Part shown: positions 21,297 through 27,606 of the stretch, in pieces | Layout: the number at the start of each line of letters is the position of its first letter | Numbering within the stretch: the stretch's first letter is position 1 | IMG/VR virus record: IMGVR_UViG_3300046529_000313 | Coordinates: 1 to 27,899 of that record | Direction: 5' to 3' (one strand) | DNA: 27,899 nt | DNA from: a virus | The notes under the pieces: generated by a model | What the model was told of the DNA's origin: nothing | The model's input: only the letters and a program-made list of their open reading frames with translations | The model's database searches: none | Translations under genes and position numbers: made by a program

Positions 21297-21671
21297 CTAC
21301 CTGTCCTTGTCTTTTGGAAATGGCACAACCGTTCCCTGAGAACGTCGTCGAGCCCAACCCTTGAGGGCGTTATTCTGACGGCTGGCTATGTACTGGTGCG
21401 CCTCAGCAAGTTCTGCATCGATGCGCTTGTGTCTCCATCCCGGCTGAAACATAGAAGCGTAGATGTGGCGTTCCGACTTCCATTGGGCCTCTGTGGCCAT
21501 GGCAATACGCGCCAACTGCTTTTCGTCAGTCGGGAGCCGCCCCTTTGTCCAGTATTCAGCAATGAGGAGAAGGTAGGAGCCGTGCTGAGATCTAGTCAGA
21601 CCGCGTGTATCGAGGAAATAATCAGCCCAATACAGTGGCATCCACAGTGGTTTGTCTTCTTTTTTACGCAT
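21297..21671 (-). CDS. DUF1376 (YdaU-like) phage replication-associated protein
   Basis: A 124-residue protein from the ATG at 21671, which is preceded by GGTGGGTGA; a GTG at 21680 is less likely. The signature is clear: PLYWADYFLDTRGLTRSQHG, then SYLLLIAEYWTKGRLP, LARIAMATEAQW and a GW-HKRIDAELAEA segment, as in DUF1376/YdaU proteins. These occur beside phage replication initiators and resemble the N-terminal domain of replisome-organiser proteins. Its position upstream of an HTH protein and helicase suggests that the three work together in starting phage replication; DnaC-like or DnaB-like loaders are not seen. Confidence 0.82.
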   Translation of the reverse strand: MRKKEDKPLWMPLYWADYFLDTRGLTRSQHGSYLLLIAEYWTKGRLPTDEKQLARIAMATEAQWKSERHIYASMFQPGWRHKRIDAELAEAHQYIASRQNNALKGWARRRSQGTVVPFPKDKDR

Positions 21672-21749
21672 GTCACCCACCAGACATAGTGGGTAAGGGG
21701 TATTGAAACCTATTATTGGGAATGATAGTTACAGCATTAGTCATGGCCG

Positions 21750-21777
21750 CTCCATCGGTCGTGGCGAACCGGTGGAG
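21750..21777. other. Stem-loop 1 of a duplicated hairpin pair
   Basis: CTCCATCGGT (21750-21759) pairs with ACCGGTGGAG (21768-21777) over ten positions with one G-U, eight-base loop. Its upper part repeats that of the hairpin at 21799-21831, while the lower part differs with compensating bases. An alternative hairpin, CGGTGG (21770-21775) with CCACCG (21783-21788), would compete with it. The 21681-21842 gap between the DUF1376 and methyltransferase genes contains no convincing gene. Confidence 0.6.
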
Positions 21778-21798
21778 GGAAACCACCGTAAGCCTATT

Positions 21799-21831
21799 AA
21801 AGAGCCATCGGTGCGAATCCGGTGGCTCTTT
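21799..21831. terminator. Bidirectional terminator-like hairpin
   Basis: A 13-bp stem (A799-T831 down to G811-C819, one G-U) closes a seven-base loop TGCGAAT, with A-rich and T-rich flanks on both strands. On the minus strand it starts 12 bases after the methyltransferase stop and is followed by TTTAAT; on the plus strand by TTTTCT. It probably ends the 23.1-21.8 kb transcript. The stem and loop dimensions also match a tRNA acceptor/T-arm minihelix, but no rest of a tRNA is present. Confidence 0.55.
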
Positions 21832-21842
21832 TCTATGATAGC

Positions 21843-22376
21843 CTACTCGTAGTGATACGCAATAGTTGGCGGGCCCGAGTGTTTCCAATCCCAGACATAC
21901 CAAGCATGGTTTTCGGATGGCGCTTCGCGGATTCCGTCAACTCTCTTAAACCAGACAATACGTCGAGTGAGGATGATCTTTTTCCTAAAGGGCTGACAGG
22001 CACCAAACAAATAATTTCTACCTTTAGCCGCATCGAAATTGATTGGCAGGAGCATAATCACAATACCCTTCTCTCGTGCGGTCAGGGAGAGAGCATGATT
22101 GATAAATTTCTCTGCCAGCAGAAATGGCGGATTAGTTATAATGGCTGCGGACGTCTCATTCGGCATTTTTAAAAAATCATAACCAGTTTCGATATCGGTA
22201 GACACAACGTCTTTATCATATGCGGCTAATACATCCGTAATCTTTCCGCTTCCACACGCCGGTTCCCACACGCTGGTAATATTTCTAATGTGTGGAATAA
22301 GAGCCTCAGTAACCCAGTGAGGCGTCTCGTACAGGTCGCGCGGCTGACGCGCATACTCACTGTTGCGTTGGGACAT
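21843..22376 (-). CDS. DNA adenine methyltransferase-like protein (class I SAM)
   Basis: A 177-residue protein from the ATG at 22376, which overlaps the GcrA-like stop (TAATG). It has SAM motif I VWEPACGSGKI at about 37-46 and the catalytic motif TNPPF at 81-85, the N/DPPY/F signature of N6-adenine (or N4-cytosine) DNA methyltransferases. No target-recognition domain is evident beyond residue 110, as in compact phage enzymes. It could protect phage DNA from host restriction or alter methylation-dependent gene control. Its tight coupling to a GcrA-like gene is notable, because host GcrA acts with methylated promoters. The target sequence is unknown. Confidence 0.8.
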   Translation of the reverse strand: MSQRNSEYARQPRDLYETPHWVTEALIPHIRNITSVWEPACGSGKITDVLAAYDKDVVSTDIETGYDFLKMPNETSAAIITNPPFLLAEKFINHALSLTAREKGIVIMLLPINFDAAKGRNYLFGACQPFRKKIILTRRIVWFKRVDGIREAPSENHAWYVWDWKHSGPPTIAYHYE

Positions 22377-22855
22377 TATCGTCTCGTATTTGGAACGAAG
22401 CATCGATCAGAGTGGTGCTTGCAGTATGGTGTGTGCTCTGTCTTTGGGGCACCACAGAAAAAGAAATCTGGCTGCGACGGATCGCCAACCGGAAACCGGC
22501 AATCGAACATACCGATGGTCATCACAGTCTTTCTCTGTGGGATCGGGATCTCCGTATCTGCTGGTGCTGGCGTCATGTCGAGTTCTTCGATGTAGGCTTC
22601 TATAGGATGCGATCGTGCAAAATGCAGACGCTCTTTCTTGCGCTCTACTTTTGCCGTGTGATTGGTGTGGTTGCCGCCGTTTGGCTTGTTTCTCTTGAGC
22701 CCGATGCGGCTGCACTTGCCGATCACGGCATTGCGGTTAAGACCGTGACCTAGTTTGGTTGCTATGGCTGAGAATGCCAGATTGTCTGCGAAGAGTTTTT
22801 TCATTTCGTCGAGCAGATTTGGAAACGTAGTCCACACACTTTGTGTGATAGGCAT
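22376..22855 (-). CDS. GcrA-like cell-cycle regulator homologue
   Basis: A 159-residue protein. The N-terminal HTH (LLDEMKKLFADNLAFSAIAT, then NRNAVIGKCSRIGLKR, residues 14-55) matches the GcrA pattern 'RNAVIGK..RLGL'. The C-terminus has the second conserved module, CRFPVGDPSQPDFFFCGA at 119-136 and YCKHHSDRC at 144-152. In Caulobacter and relatives GcrA binds RNA polymerase sigma70 and methylated promoters to control cell-cycle genes. A phage copy could redirect or titrate this. The leader ACCGGGGATTGAA precedes the ATG. No GANTC site is seen in the main promoters of this window. Confidence 0.88.
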   Translation of the reverse strand: MPITQSVWTTFPNLLDEMKKLFADNLAFSAIATKLGHGLNRNAVIGKCSRIGLKRNKPNGGNHTNHTAKVERKKERLHFARSHPIEAYIEELDMTPAPADTEIPIPQRKTVMTIGMFDCRFPVGDPSQPDFFFCGAPKTEHTPYCKHHSDRCFVPNTRR

Positions 22856-22878
22856 TTCAATCCCCGGTTGGTTTGTTG

Positions 22879-23121
22879 TTAATCGTGAAGCTTGATTGGC
22901 GGCATAGGAATAGTTTCAGGCCAGTGATCCTCGAACCATTGCATGATCTCATCGTATTTTTTGGTGGTGACTGAGATTTTCCCGCGAGAATAGTTCTTGA
23001 GAAAATACATATCGCCGCGAATCAATCTCGACAAAGTCGCCAGCTTGATGCCTCGCTCTTTCGCAAAGGCCTTGGCAAGACGAACAATGTTATCCCGCAT
23101 TACAGGGCTGATTTGTTTCAT
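22879..23121 (-). CDS. Small HTH-type regulator-like protein
   Basis: An 80-residue protein: basic N-terminus (MRDNIVRLAKAFAKERGIKLATLSRLIRG), then KKYDEIMQWFEDHWPE at about residues 53-68. I associate this layout with short putative DNA-binding proteins in Rhizobiales phages. It lies directly across the divergent region from the early rightward operon, the place of a Cro- or repressor-like regulator. It may bind the TAGG-N6-CCTA operator at 23160-23173; this is inference from position. Confidence 0.68.
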   Translation of the reverse strand: MKQISPVMRDNIVRLAKAFAKERGIKLATLSRLIRGDMYFLKNYSRGKISVTTKKYDEIMQWFEDHWPETIPMPPIKLHD

Positions 23122-23227
23122 AGTGCATATCCCCTAGCTTAAAACACGCTTGTGGGCAATAGGAAATTACCTACTTGCCAACGGTGGATTTACCCTATAT
23201 AAGGACAATCTCAACTGGGGAATGCAA
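23122..23227. promoter_or_regulatory. Divergent early promoter/operator region
   Basis: This 106-base gap separates the leftward regulator from the rightward recombination operon. Plus strand: TTGCCA (23175-23180) with TATAAG (23198-23203) at 17 bases, or TATATA at 15. An upstream TTGTGG (23150-23155) precedes an operator TAGG-AAATTA-CCTA (23160-23173), itself flanked by GGCAA and TTGCC. CATATCCCC (23126-23134) lies next to the regulator start. The leader CAACTGGGG (23212-23220) precedes ATG 23228. The arrangement resembles a phage early switch. Confidence 0.65.
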
Positions 23228-23470
23228 ATGATCCTTCCAACCATTCACTTAAACGGGACATCCCGTGAAAGCCTTCTTGAGGGCTATCAAGAAGCCATCG
23301 ACGCACTAGTCGAGGCTGGCCGCAAGGTTGCAGCCGCAGGACCAAATGGTCGCGACTACTATGTGCAGGGAAACAAGGCATTCCCTCAAGCGATGGATGA
23401 GCACGAGGCTCGCCTGACCAAAATCCGCAAAGTCATTCTTGAACTAGAAGCGATTGCGGTGTCGCTATGA
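23228..23470 (+). CDS. Conserved small early phage protein of unknown function
   Basis: An 80-residue protein from ATG 23228, preceded by GGGGA at good spacing (ATG 23222 lies too close). It begins MILPTIHLNGTSRESLLEGY, then the helix AIDALVEAGRKVAAAG, PNGRDYYVQG, and a long C-terminal helix with DEHEARL. I recall this type from early regions of alphaproteobacterial phages, often ahead of recombination genes. It is the first gene of the rightward operon. Function unknown. Confidence 0.75.
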   Translation: MILPTIHLNGTSRESLLEGYQEAIDALVEAGRKVAAAGPNGRDYYVQGNKAFPQAMDEHEARLTKIRKVILELEAIAVSL

Positions 23471-23637
23471 AAACAGTCTTTGAATGGACGGCCCTCGCGA
23501 CATGGGCAGTCATCTTGGGTGCGTCACTTATGTATGGCACCCTGTCAGCAATCAATGTGATCTACCGTCCTGAGATCAGAGCGATCGATAAGATACAGGA
23601 CCGTTTTCCGCACAGGGTGGCATATGGCATTAACTAA
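23467..23637 (+). CDS. Small single-span membrane protein (56 residues)
   Basis: The ATG overlaps the previous stop (ATGA), and the frame ends 14 bases inside the exonuclease gene. One hydrophobic span (TALATWAVILGASLMYGTLS) is followed by a charged tail (RPEIRAIDKIQDRFPHRV). This is a plausible early membrane protein of unknown role. Confidence 0.62.
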   Translation: MKTVFEWTALATWAVILGASLMYGTLSAINVIYRPEIRAIDKIQDRFPHRVAYGIN

Positions 23638-24424
23638 AAAACAACTCGCAGCCCGTGAAGGCAAGGTGACGGCATCTTTCGTCCCGGCTCTCATGGCTGG
23701 CAATAAAGAAAAGATCATGTCCGAGTGGCGTATGCTCGTTGGTGATCCGACACATGTCCCTGAAGATTTGTCCTTCAGTTGGCCGGTTCAGTTTGGGTCA
23801 TTCATCGAGCCGTTTGCGTTGGATTGGTATTCGAGGAAGAACCGTGTGCGATTGTCGCGCCGAGGTGAGGTGGTCAACCATCCGGATCTTTCACATGTTT
23901 GCTGCACACTGGATGCGTACGATGATGAACGCCACAACGTCATCGACTGCAAGGCACCGGGGCAGTGGCGTAAGCTTGATGAAGTGATCCAGTATTACAC
24001 ACCGCAGATGATCGTACAGAGGCAGTGTGTAGTCGGTGCCTTGCAGGCTTCCTTGCTTATCGTACATGGCGGTTCAGAGCCACAGGAATATCCCGTCGAT
24101 ATCGATCCTGAATACGAGAAAACCGTTTGGGAACGCATCGCCCAGTTCTGGAAATGCGTCGAGGACATGACGCCTCCATTCGACATCGAGCCGTCTCTTG
24201 CGCCCGTCGTTCCCATCAAAACGTATGACATGTCTACCGACAATTATTGGTGCAATGAGGCTGGCATCTGGCTTGAGAATCGCAATGCTGCAAAAATATA
24301 TGAATCCGCAGCTAAGAACATCAAGGCCCTAGTACCAGCAGATGGCATCATCGCCAAGGGTGGCGGAATCACAGTTTCCCGTAACAAGGCGGGCAGCCTT
24401 TCAATAAAAGAGGAAAGCAAATGA
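23624..24424 (+). CDS. YqaJ-type viral recombinase exonuclease
   Basis: A 266-residue PD-(D/E)XK nuclease. REGKVTAS at 11-18, GSFIEPFALDWYSRKN at 58-73 (Glu62), TLDAYDDE at 95-102 (Asp97), IDCKAPGQW at 107-115 (Asp108, Lys110) and YYTPQMIVQRQC at 124-135 follow the YqaJ/lambda-exonuclease-like order. Such enzymes resect dsDNA ends 5' to 3' for single-strand annealing. It is translationally coupled (ATGA) to the Bet/RecT gene, the usual two-component partner. The last 60 residues extend beyond the nuclease core. Confidence 0.88.
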   Translation: MALTKKQLAAREGKVTASFVPALMAGNKEKIMSEWRMLVGDPTHVPEDLSFSWPVQFGSFIEPFALDWYSRKNRVRLSRRGEVVNHPDLSHVCCTLDAYDDERHNVIDCKAPGQWRKLDEVIQYYTPQMIVQRQCVVGALQASLLIVHGGSEPQEYPVDIDPEYEKTVWERIAQFWKCVEDMTPPFDIEPSLAPVVPIKTYDMSTDNYWCNEAGIWLENRNAAKIYESAAKNIKALVPADGIIAKGGGITVSRNKAGSLSIKEESK

Positions 24425-25293
24425 GCAATATAGCAACCATAGCAAGACAAGCACCCATGAGAGTGTTTGACGAGGATCAGGTTGATCTGATCAAGCGCAC
24501 TATCTGTAAGGGCGCATCTGATGATGAACTGAAACTGTTCATGTATCAGGCAGAGCGCACTGGCCTCGATCCTCTGGCTCGTCAGATCTACGCAGTAAAA
24601 CGATGGGATGCGATGTCTGGGCGCGAAGTGATGTCCATTCAGACGTCGATCGACGGGTTTCGTCTGGTTGCCCAGCGATCAGGAGAATATGGCGGTCAGG
24701 TCGGACCATTCTGGTGCGGCAAGGACGGCAAGTGGAAGGACGTATGGATCTCCAAAGACCATCCAGTTGCGGCCCGTGTCGGCATCTGGCGTGAAGGTTT
24801 CAAGGAACCATGCTGGGGTGTTGCCCGCTTTGACGCATATGCCCAGCGCAAGAAAGACAAAACCCTTACCCGTATGTGGGAATCCATGGGTGATGTCATG
24901 ATTGCCAAATGTGCCGAGGCGTTGGGGCTGAGAAAAGCCTTTCCGCAAGAATTGTCTGGCCTCTACACCAGCGATGAGATGGATCAGTCTATTACTGAGA
25001 CAACGTCAAAGCCTGTCGAGCCTGCAAAGATTGCGCCCAAGCAAATTGAGGCACCACACGATCCCGACACCGGAGAGATTAAACCACCGCATCCAATTTC
25101 AGCACCCCATAAAGAGGACAGCCAAGATCCTGATTGGATTGGGTACGGCAGTCTTATCCTTGCGGCAATTAAAACCGCAAAGGACAAGAACGAAATTGAT
25201 GAGTGGCTAGATCAGAACAATCACAATCTGACAGCCATGGAGACAGACGCACCCAAGGTCTATAAGCGCCTGATGTCGGCTATCGGCAAATGA
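24421..25293 (+). CDS. bet: Bet/RecT-family single-strand annealing protein
   Basis: A 290-residue protein. The Red-beta/RecT core spans about residues 15-190: KLFMYQAERTGLDPLARQIY at 38-57, SIQTSIDGFRLVAQ at 72-85, and later GDVMIAKCAEALGLRKAFP. It anneals complementary single strands exposed by the partner exonuclease. A linker follows (about 190-235, Pro- and acid-rich), then a 55-residue helical tail that may contact host SSB or the replisome. The start overlaps the exonuclease stop by four bases. Confidence 0.9.
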   Translation: MSNIATIARQAPMRVFDEDQVDLIKRTICKGASDDELKLFMYQAERTGLDPLARQIYAVKRWDAMSGREVMSIQTSIDGFRLVAQRSGEYGGQVGPFWCGKDGKWKDVWISKDHPVAARVGIWREGFKEPCWGVARFDAYAQRKKDKTLTRMWESMGDVMIAKCAEALGLRKAFPQELSGLYTSDEMDQSITETTSKPVEPAKIAPKQIEAPHDPDTGEIKPPHPISAPHKEDSQDPDWIGYGSLILAAIKTAKDKNEIDEWLDQNNHNLTAMETDAPKVYKRLMSAIGK

Positions 25294-25733
25294 CCAAATC
25301 CATCTGGCAACGAAATGGCAATACGGCGGTTCCCGTGGGTCAGGAATCTCTGGATGCCCTGCATTGCCATCCCGATGGGAAAGAATTCATTGCAGAGACA
25401 CGAGGCGCAAGAAATCTGAACCAACTCCGCATGTTCTGGGCTCTATGCCAGATCGTTGCCGAGAACGATCCAAAGGTTTCCACCAAGGATGTCGCCAAAC
25501 GAAACATCCTGTGGGCACTCAATTACGTCAGTCTGTGGATTGACCGCAGCGAAAAGGCCCATGTTGAAACCGCATCAATAGCCTTCGAGTCCATGACGCA
25601 GGAGGAGTTTAATCCGTTCTTCCAGAGAGCCATTGAATTGATTTGCAGTTGGCTTGGTACGGCACCAGAAGAGATCCGAAAGAAAGTGGAAGAAATAACT
25701 AACCCGGCAAAGGGACACCAATGGCGAGACTGA
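25290..25733 (+). CDS. DUF1367-like phage recombination-associated protein
   Basis: A 147-residue protein with ARNLNQLRMFWALCQIVAEN at about 40-59 and AFESMTQEEFNPFFQRAIEL near 98-117, the layout of DUF1367/NinB-like proteins. These sit beside phage recombination genes and may help in Holliday-junction or single-strand DNA handling. The ATG overlaps the bet stop (ATGA). The DUF1367 rather than NinB call is tentative. Confidence 0.68.
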   Translation: MTKSIWQRNGNTAVPVGQESLDALHCHPDGKEFIAETRGARNLNQLRMFWALCQIVAENDPKVSTKDVAKRNILWALNYVSLWIDRSEKAHVETASIAFESMTQEEFNPFFQRAIELICSWLGTAPEEIRKKVEEITNPAKGHQWRD

Positions 25734-26206
25734 TCAGGCCATATATTCCGCTGGATGTTCGCATTCGGGTAATCGAGCGGCAGCTAATGAAAAAAGGTGC
25801 TTACAACTACTGGGACAGGAACATAATCGAATCTCGCTTTCCTAAAATGAGGGAAAGATTGTTTGCAATGCTATCGATTATGTTTGAAGGAGAGGTGCAT
25901 CTAGATCATGATCCTGCTCTGGAAAACCGTGTGAAAGTTTTTGACAACAACGGTAGACTTGTTGGGTACCAGCCGGATGCCAATGATCCAGAATATCTCG
26001 TATATCGAAACAAGCATGACCACCACATCAAAACAAATGTTCGTGGAGACGGAGCGCAATATCCAGACAGGGTTTTGGCAAATCGCGAGCGAAAACGGAA
26101 TCGCAAAAAGGTGAAACGCAAGTGGCCATCTAGGCCGTTTCAGAAGAAAAAGAAACTAACACTTTCTGCACGACTTGCAGCACTGAATTTACTCAACAGA
26201 CACTAA
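25721..26206 (+). CDS. HNH-like endonuclease
   Basis: A 161-residue protein with LDHDPALENRV at about 61-71 and DANDPEYLVYRNKHDHHIKT at 86-105. The order His-Asp...Asn...His fits the HNH-like nucleases of Rhizobiales phages that I recall as 'DHDPAL...NDPRY..W....H..KT'. The N-terminus is helical and basic, and the C-terminal 50 residues are Lys/Arg-rich (RKKVKRKWPSRPFQKKKK), so it binds nucleic acid. It could nick DNA in recombination or packaging. No zinc Cys pairs are seen. Confidence 0.68.
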   Translation: MARLIRPYIPLDVRIRVIERQLMKKGAYNYWDRNIIESRFPKMRERLFAMLSIMFEGEVHLDHDPALENRVKVFDNNGRLVGYQPDANDPEYLVYRNKHDHHIKTNVRGDGAQYPDRVLANRERKRNRKKVKRKWPSRPFQKKKKLTLSARLAALNLLNRH

Positions 26207-26228
26207 CGACTGATATAGGAAAAACACG

Positions 26229-26465
26229 ATGAAAAAGAAAACCATCCACGAAGTTGAAATGCCTGCGTATCAACTTGGTAATTGGGCTTGGGCTCGCATG
26301 CAGGATCTCATGGACAATGGGCTTGCAAGCAGAGAGCAGATCGACCCAGAGGATGTAAACGAGGCCGAATGCCTCTTGCAGTTCAAGCGAGCGATAGCCG
26401 AGAGGGCCGACGCCATCGTTATTAAGTTGTTCTATGAAAACCCTCCAGCCGTCGCAGTGGACTAG
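26229..26465 (+). CDS. Small acidic protein of unknown function
   Basis: A 78-residue protein preceded by AGGAAA. It begins MKKKTIHEVEMPAYQLGNWA and has two acidic helices (EDVNEAECLLQFKRAIAERA). No motif recognised. It is the first gene after the HNH gene and leads into a run of tiny ORFs. Confidence 0.7.
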   Translation: MKKKTIHEVEMPAYQLGNWAWARMQDLMDNGLASREQIDPEDVNEAECLLQFKRAIAERADAIVIKLFYENPPAVAVD

Positions 26466-26468
26466 ACA

Positions 26469-26537
26469 ATGCACGAAGTCTGGCTTTCGACAGCAAACAT
26501 ATCAGCGTCGCTGGCCTTTGTCCTATCGCTGATATGA
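26469..26537 (+). CDS. Tiny hydrophobic ORF (22 residues)
   Basis: The ATG lies three bases after the previous stop and the frame ends by ATGA overlap with the next tiny ORF. The product is mostly hydrophobic (TANISASLAFVLSLI). There is no clear ribosome-binding site. Weak candidate. Confidence 0.38.
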   Translation: MHEVWLSTANISASLAFVLSLI

Positions 26538-26608
26538 GCGTCGGGGATTGGATGCTGCTGGTTTGGATGGTTGCCCTGACCGGCTTTTGGGTTGGGGTTA
26601 GAACTTAG
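26534..26608 (+). CDS. Tiny single-span membrane ORF (24 residues)
   Basis: Starts by ATGA overlap with the 22-residue ORF and ends just before a strong Shine-Dalgarno. Trp-rich span (WMLLVWMVALTGFWVG). Probably a membrane peptide if translated. Confidence 0.42.
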   Translation: MSVGDWMLLVWMVALTGFWVGVRT

Positions 26609-26617
26609 GAGGGCTAA

Positions 26618-26695
26618 GTGACGTTCAGAGTTGAAATCTGGGTCTGCATATCCCACTGGGGATATCATCCCTATCCGTCACAGTGGAGAGGTTAG
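26618..26695 (+). CDS. Tiny GTG-initiated ORF (25 residues)
   Basis: Preceded by GGAGGG with ideal spacing to GTG 26618. It would encode a short Trp/Tyr-rich peptide (WVCISHWGYHPYPSQW). The coding sequence contains the ATATCCC-actg-GGGATAT palindrome at 26648-26665, so it may be a leader peptide over a regulatory site. Confidence 0.42.
   Translation: MTFRVEIWVCISHWGYHPYPSQWRG
26648..26665. promoter_or_regulatory. Operator-like perfect inverted repeat
   Basis: ATATCCC and GGGATAT separated by ACTG form an 18-base perfect palindrome. The half-site matches the CATATCCCC elements at 17582-17590, 17823-17831 and 23126-23134. It lies inside a tiny ORF and 35 bases before the next ATG. Confidence 0.62.
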
Positions 26696-26699
26696 CGAC

Positions 26700-26801
26700 A
26701 TGCAGCACGATTCACACGTTCAAGAGTGGGCTTTTTGGCAGTGGGCCAACAAACTCGGGTTCCACTATCTATCTCGCAGGTTGGCGTATCTGCGCCCTTA
26801 A
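26700..26801 (+). CDS. Tiny ORF (33 residues)
   Basis: ATG 26700 follows GGAGAGG by nine bases. The product starts MQHDSHVQEWAFWQWANKLG and is amphipathic and Trp-rich, ending basic (RRLAYLRP). An overlapping frame from a GTG at 26683 reads into the next gene and is less likely. Confidence 0.45.
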   Translation: MQHDSHVQEWAFWQWANKLGFHYLSRRLAYLRP

Positions 26802-26811
26802 GGAACAACCG

Positions 26812-27000
26812 ATGGATATTCCTATTTTAACTGCGGAAGAAGGTGCGGTCTTGCTCCATGCCAAGAATCGGGAGCTTAAGGCCGAGATCGCGTGGCTGCA
26901 GGCTGCGCTAGAGGAAATAGCTCACCACTACATCGACAGCGAACTTGCCTCGCGGGAGAAGCGCGGAATGGCGCAACGTGCGCTTACCGCCGCGAAATGA
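26812..27000 (+). CDS. Small coiled-coil protein (62 residues)
   Basis: ATG 26812 has GGAA nine bases upstream. It begins MDIPILTAEEGAVLLHAKNR and continues as a charged helix to the end, likely a short coiled coil. It is coupled to the next gene by ATGA. Function unknown. Confidence 0.6.
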   Translation: MDIPILTAEEGAVLLHAKNRELKAEIAWLQAALEEIAHHYIDSELASREKRGMAQRALTAAK

Positions 27001-27227
27001 GCAACAGCATGAAACCGGATGATAAAGAAGTCATCACAGCCCTTGAGCATCATATAAGCCGCCAGAGGGCCGAGATTGAGGGTCTTGTCTTGGGCCTCAA
27101 GACCTATGGTTGCCACACGTTTGATTGCGCCCTGCCAGACACGCACGGGGAAAAGCCGTGTAGCTGCGGGTGGTCTGAGGCCATTGGCAGGGTAATGACC
27201 GATTACAAAGACCTATATGGCCCTTGA
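26997..27227 (+). CDS. Small Cys-containing protein
   Basis: A 76-residue protein starting by ATGA overlap. The N-terminal half is helical. The C-terminal half has Cys/His residues CHTFDCALPDTHGEKPCSCGW, a possible metal site. It ends near the TTG-initiated gene. Small early protein of unknown role. Confidence 0.65.
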   Translation: MSNSMKPDDKEVITALEHHISRQRAEIEGLVLGLKTYGCHTFDCALPDTHGEKPCSCGWSEAIGRVMTDYKDLYGP

Positions 27228-27244
27228 GTGAACAGGAGGATGAA

Positions 27245-27427
27245 TTGACACTTAGAAAAGAGATCGAAGAACTTCTAAATCGCCACAGCATGGAAAATGT
27301 CTGCGACACGCCAGACTTCATCCTCGCCCACTATCTTGACGATTGCCTGCGGGCATTTCAAACCGCAACCCTCCAAAGAGAGGATTGGTATGGCCGCAAA
27401 AAAGAGCCAGCCGTCCTAGATGGCTAG
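27245..27427 (+). CDS. Small early protein of unknown function
   Basis: A 60-residue protein from TTG 27245, chosen because AGGAGG lies five bases upstream; an in-frame TTG at 27224 overlaps the previous stop. It begins MTLRKEIEELLNRHSMENVC, then TPDFILAHYLDDCLRAF and REDWYGRK, a pattern I recall from phage early regions. Its stop codon lies at the base of the structured stretch at 27427-27580. Confidence 0.68.
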   Translation: MTLRKEIEELLNRHSMENVCDTPDFILAHYLDDCLRAFQTATLQREDWYGRKKEPAVLDG

Positions 27428-27580
27428 TATGCGCCCTACACTGCGGGATTGATGGCAAAGTAGCCGAAGCTCCGCCGATGGAAGAATTGAACGGGTAAAG
27501 CCGCGCCACAACGGAGCACCGTAGATGGTTGTAAGTCCAGCAGGCGAGTACGAACCGGACTCACAGTGTAGGGCGGATAC
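27427..27580 (+). ncRNA. Candidate structured RNA closed by a long stem
   Basis: This gap of about 180 bases between two genes contains no convincing ORF. Its ends, GTATGCGCCCTACACTG (27427-27443) and CAGTGTAGGGCGGATAC (27564-27580), pair over 4 bp, one mismatch and 12 perfect bp. Inside, GCTCCG (27469-27474) pairs with CGGAGC (27512-27517), AGTCC (27534-27538) with GGACT (27557-27561), and GGC with GCC at 27454-27465, giving a multibranched fold of about 154 nt. It does not match hammerhead, tRNA or group I core elements. Strand is assumed from the flanking genes. Confidence 0.6.
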
Positions 27581-27606
27581 GTGTCGGATATGAGCAGGAG
27601 GGAGAA

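Noticed and set aside
21799-21831. tRNA gene suggested by a seven-base loop TGCGAAT and 12-bp stem
   Set aside because: The stem closes directly on the T-like loop, D and anticodon arms are absent, and position 55 of the loop is G. It is a terminator-like hairpin.
16054-23227. GANTC methylation sites as GcrA-type promoter marks
   Set aside because: None was found in the main intergenic promoters (16054-16124, 18295-18325, 18993-19022, 23122-23227). One GAATC lies in the terminator hairpin loop only.
27427-27580. Group I intron or hammerhead ribozyme
   Set aside because: The group I P7 core partner of AGTCC would have to lie upstream, but it lies downstream; the hammerhead core CTGATGA...GAAA is not present.
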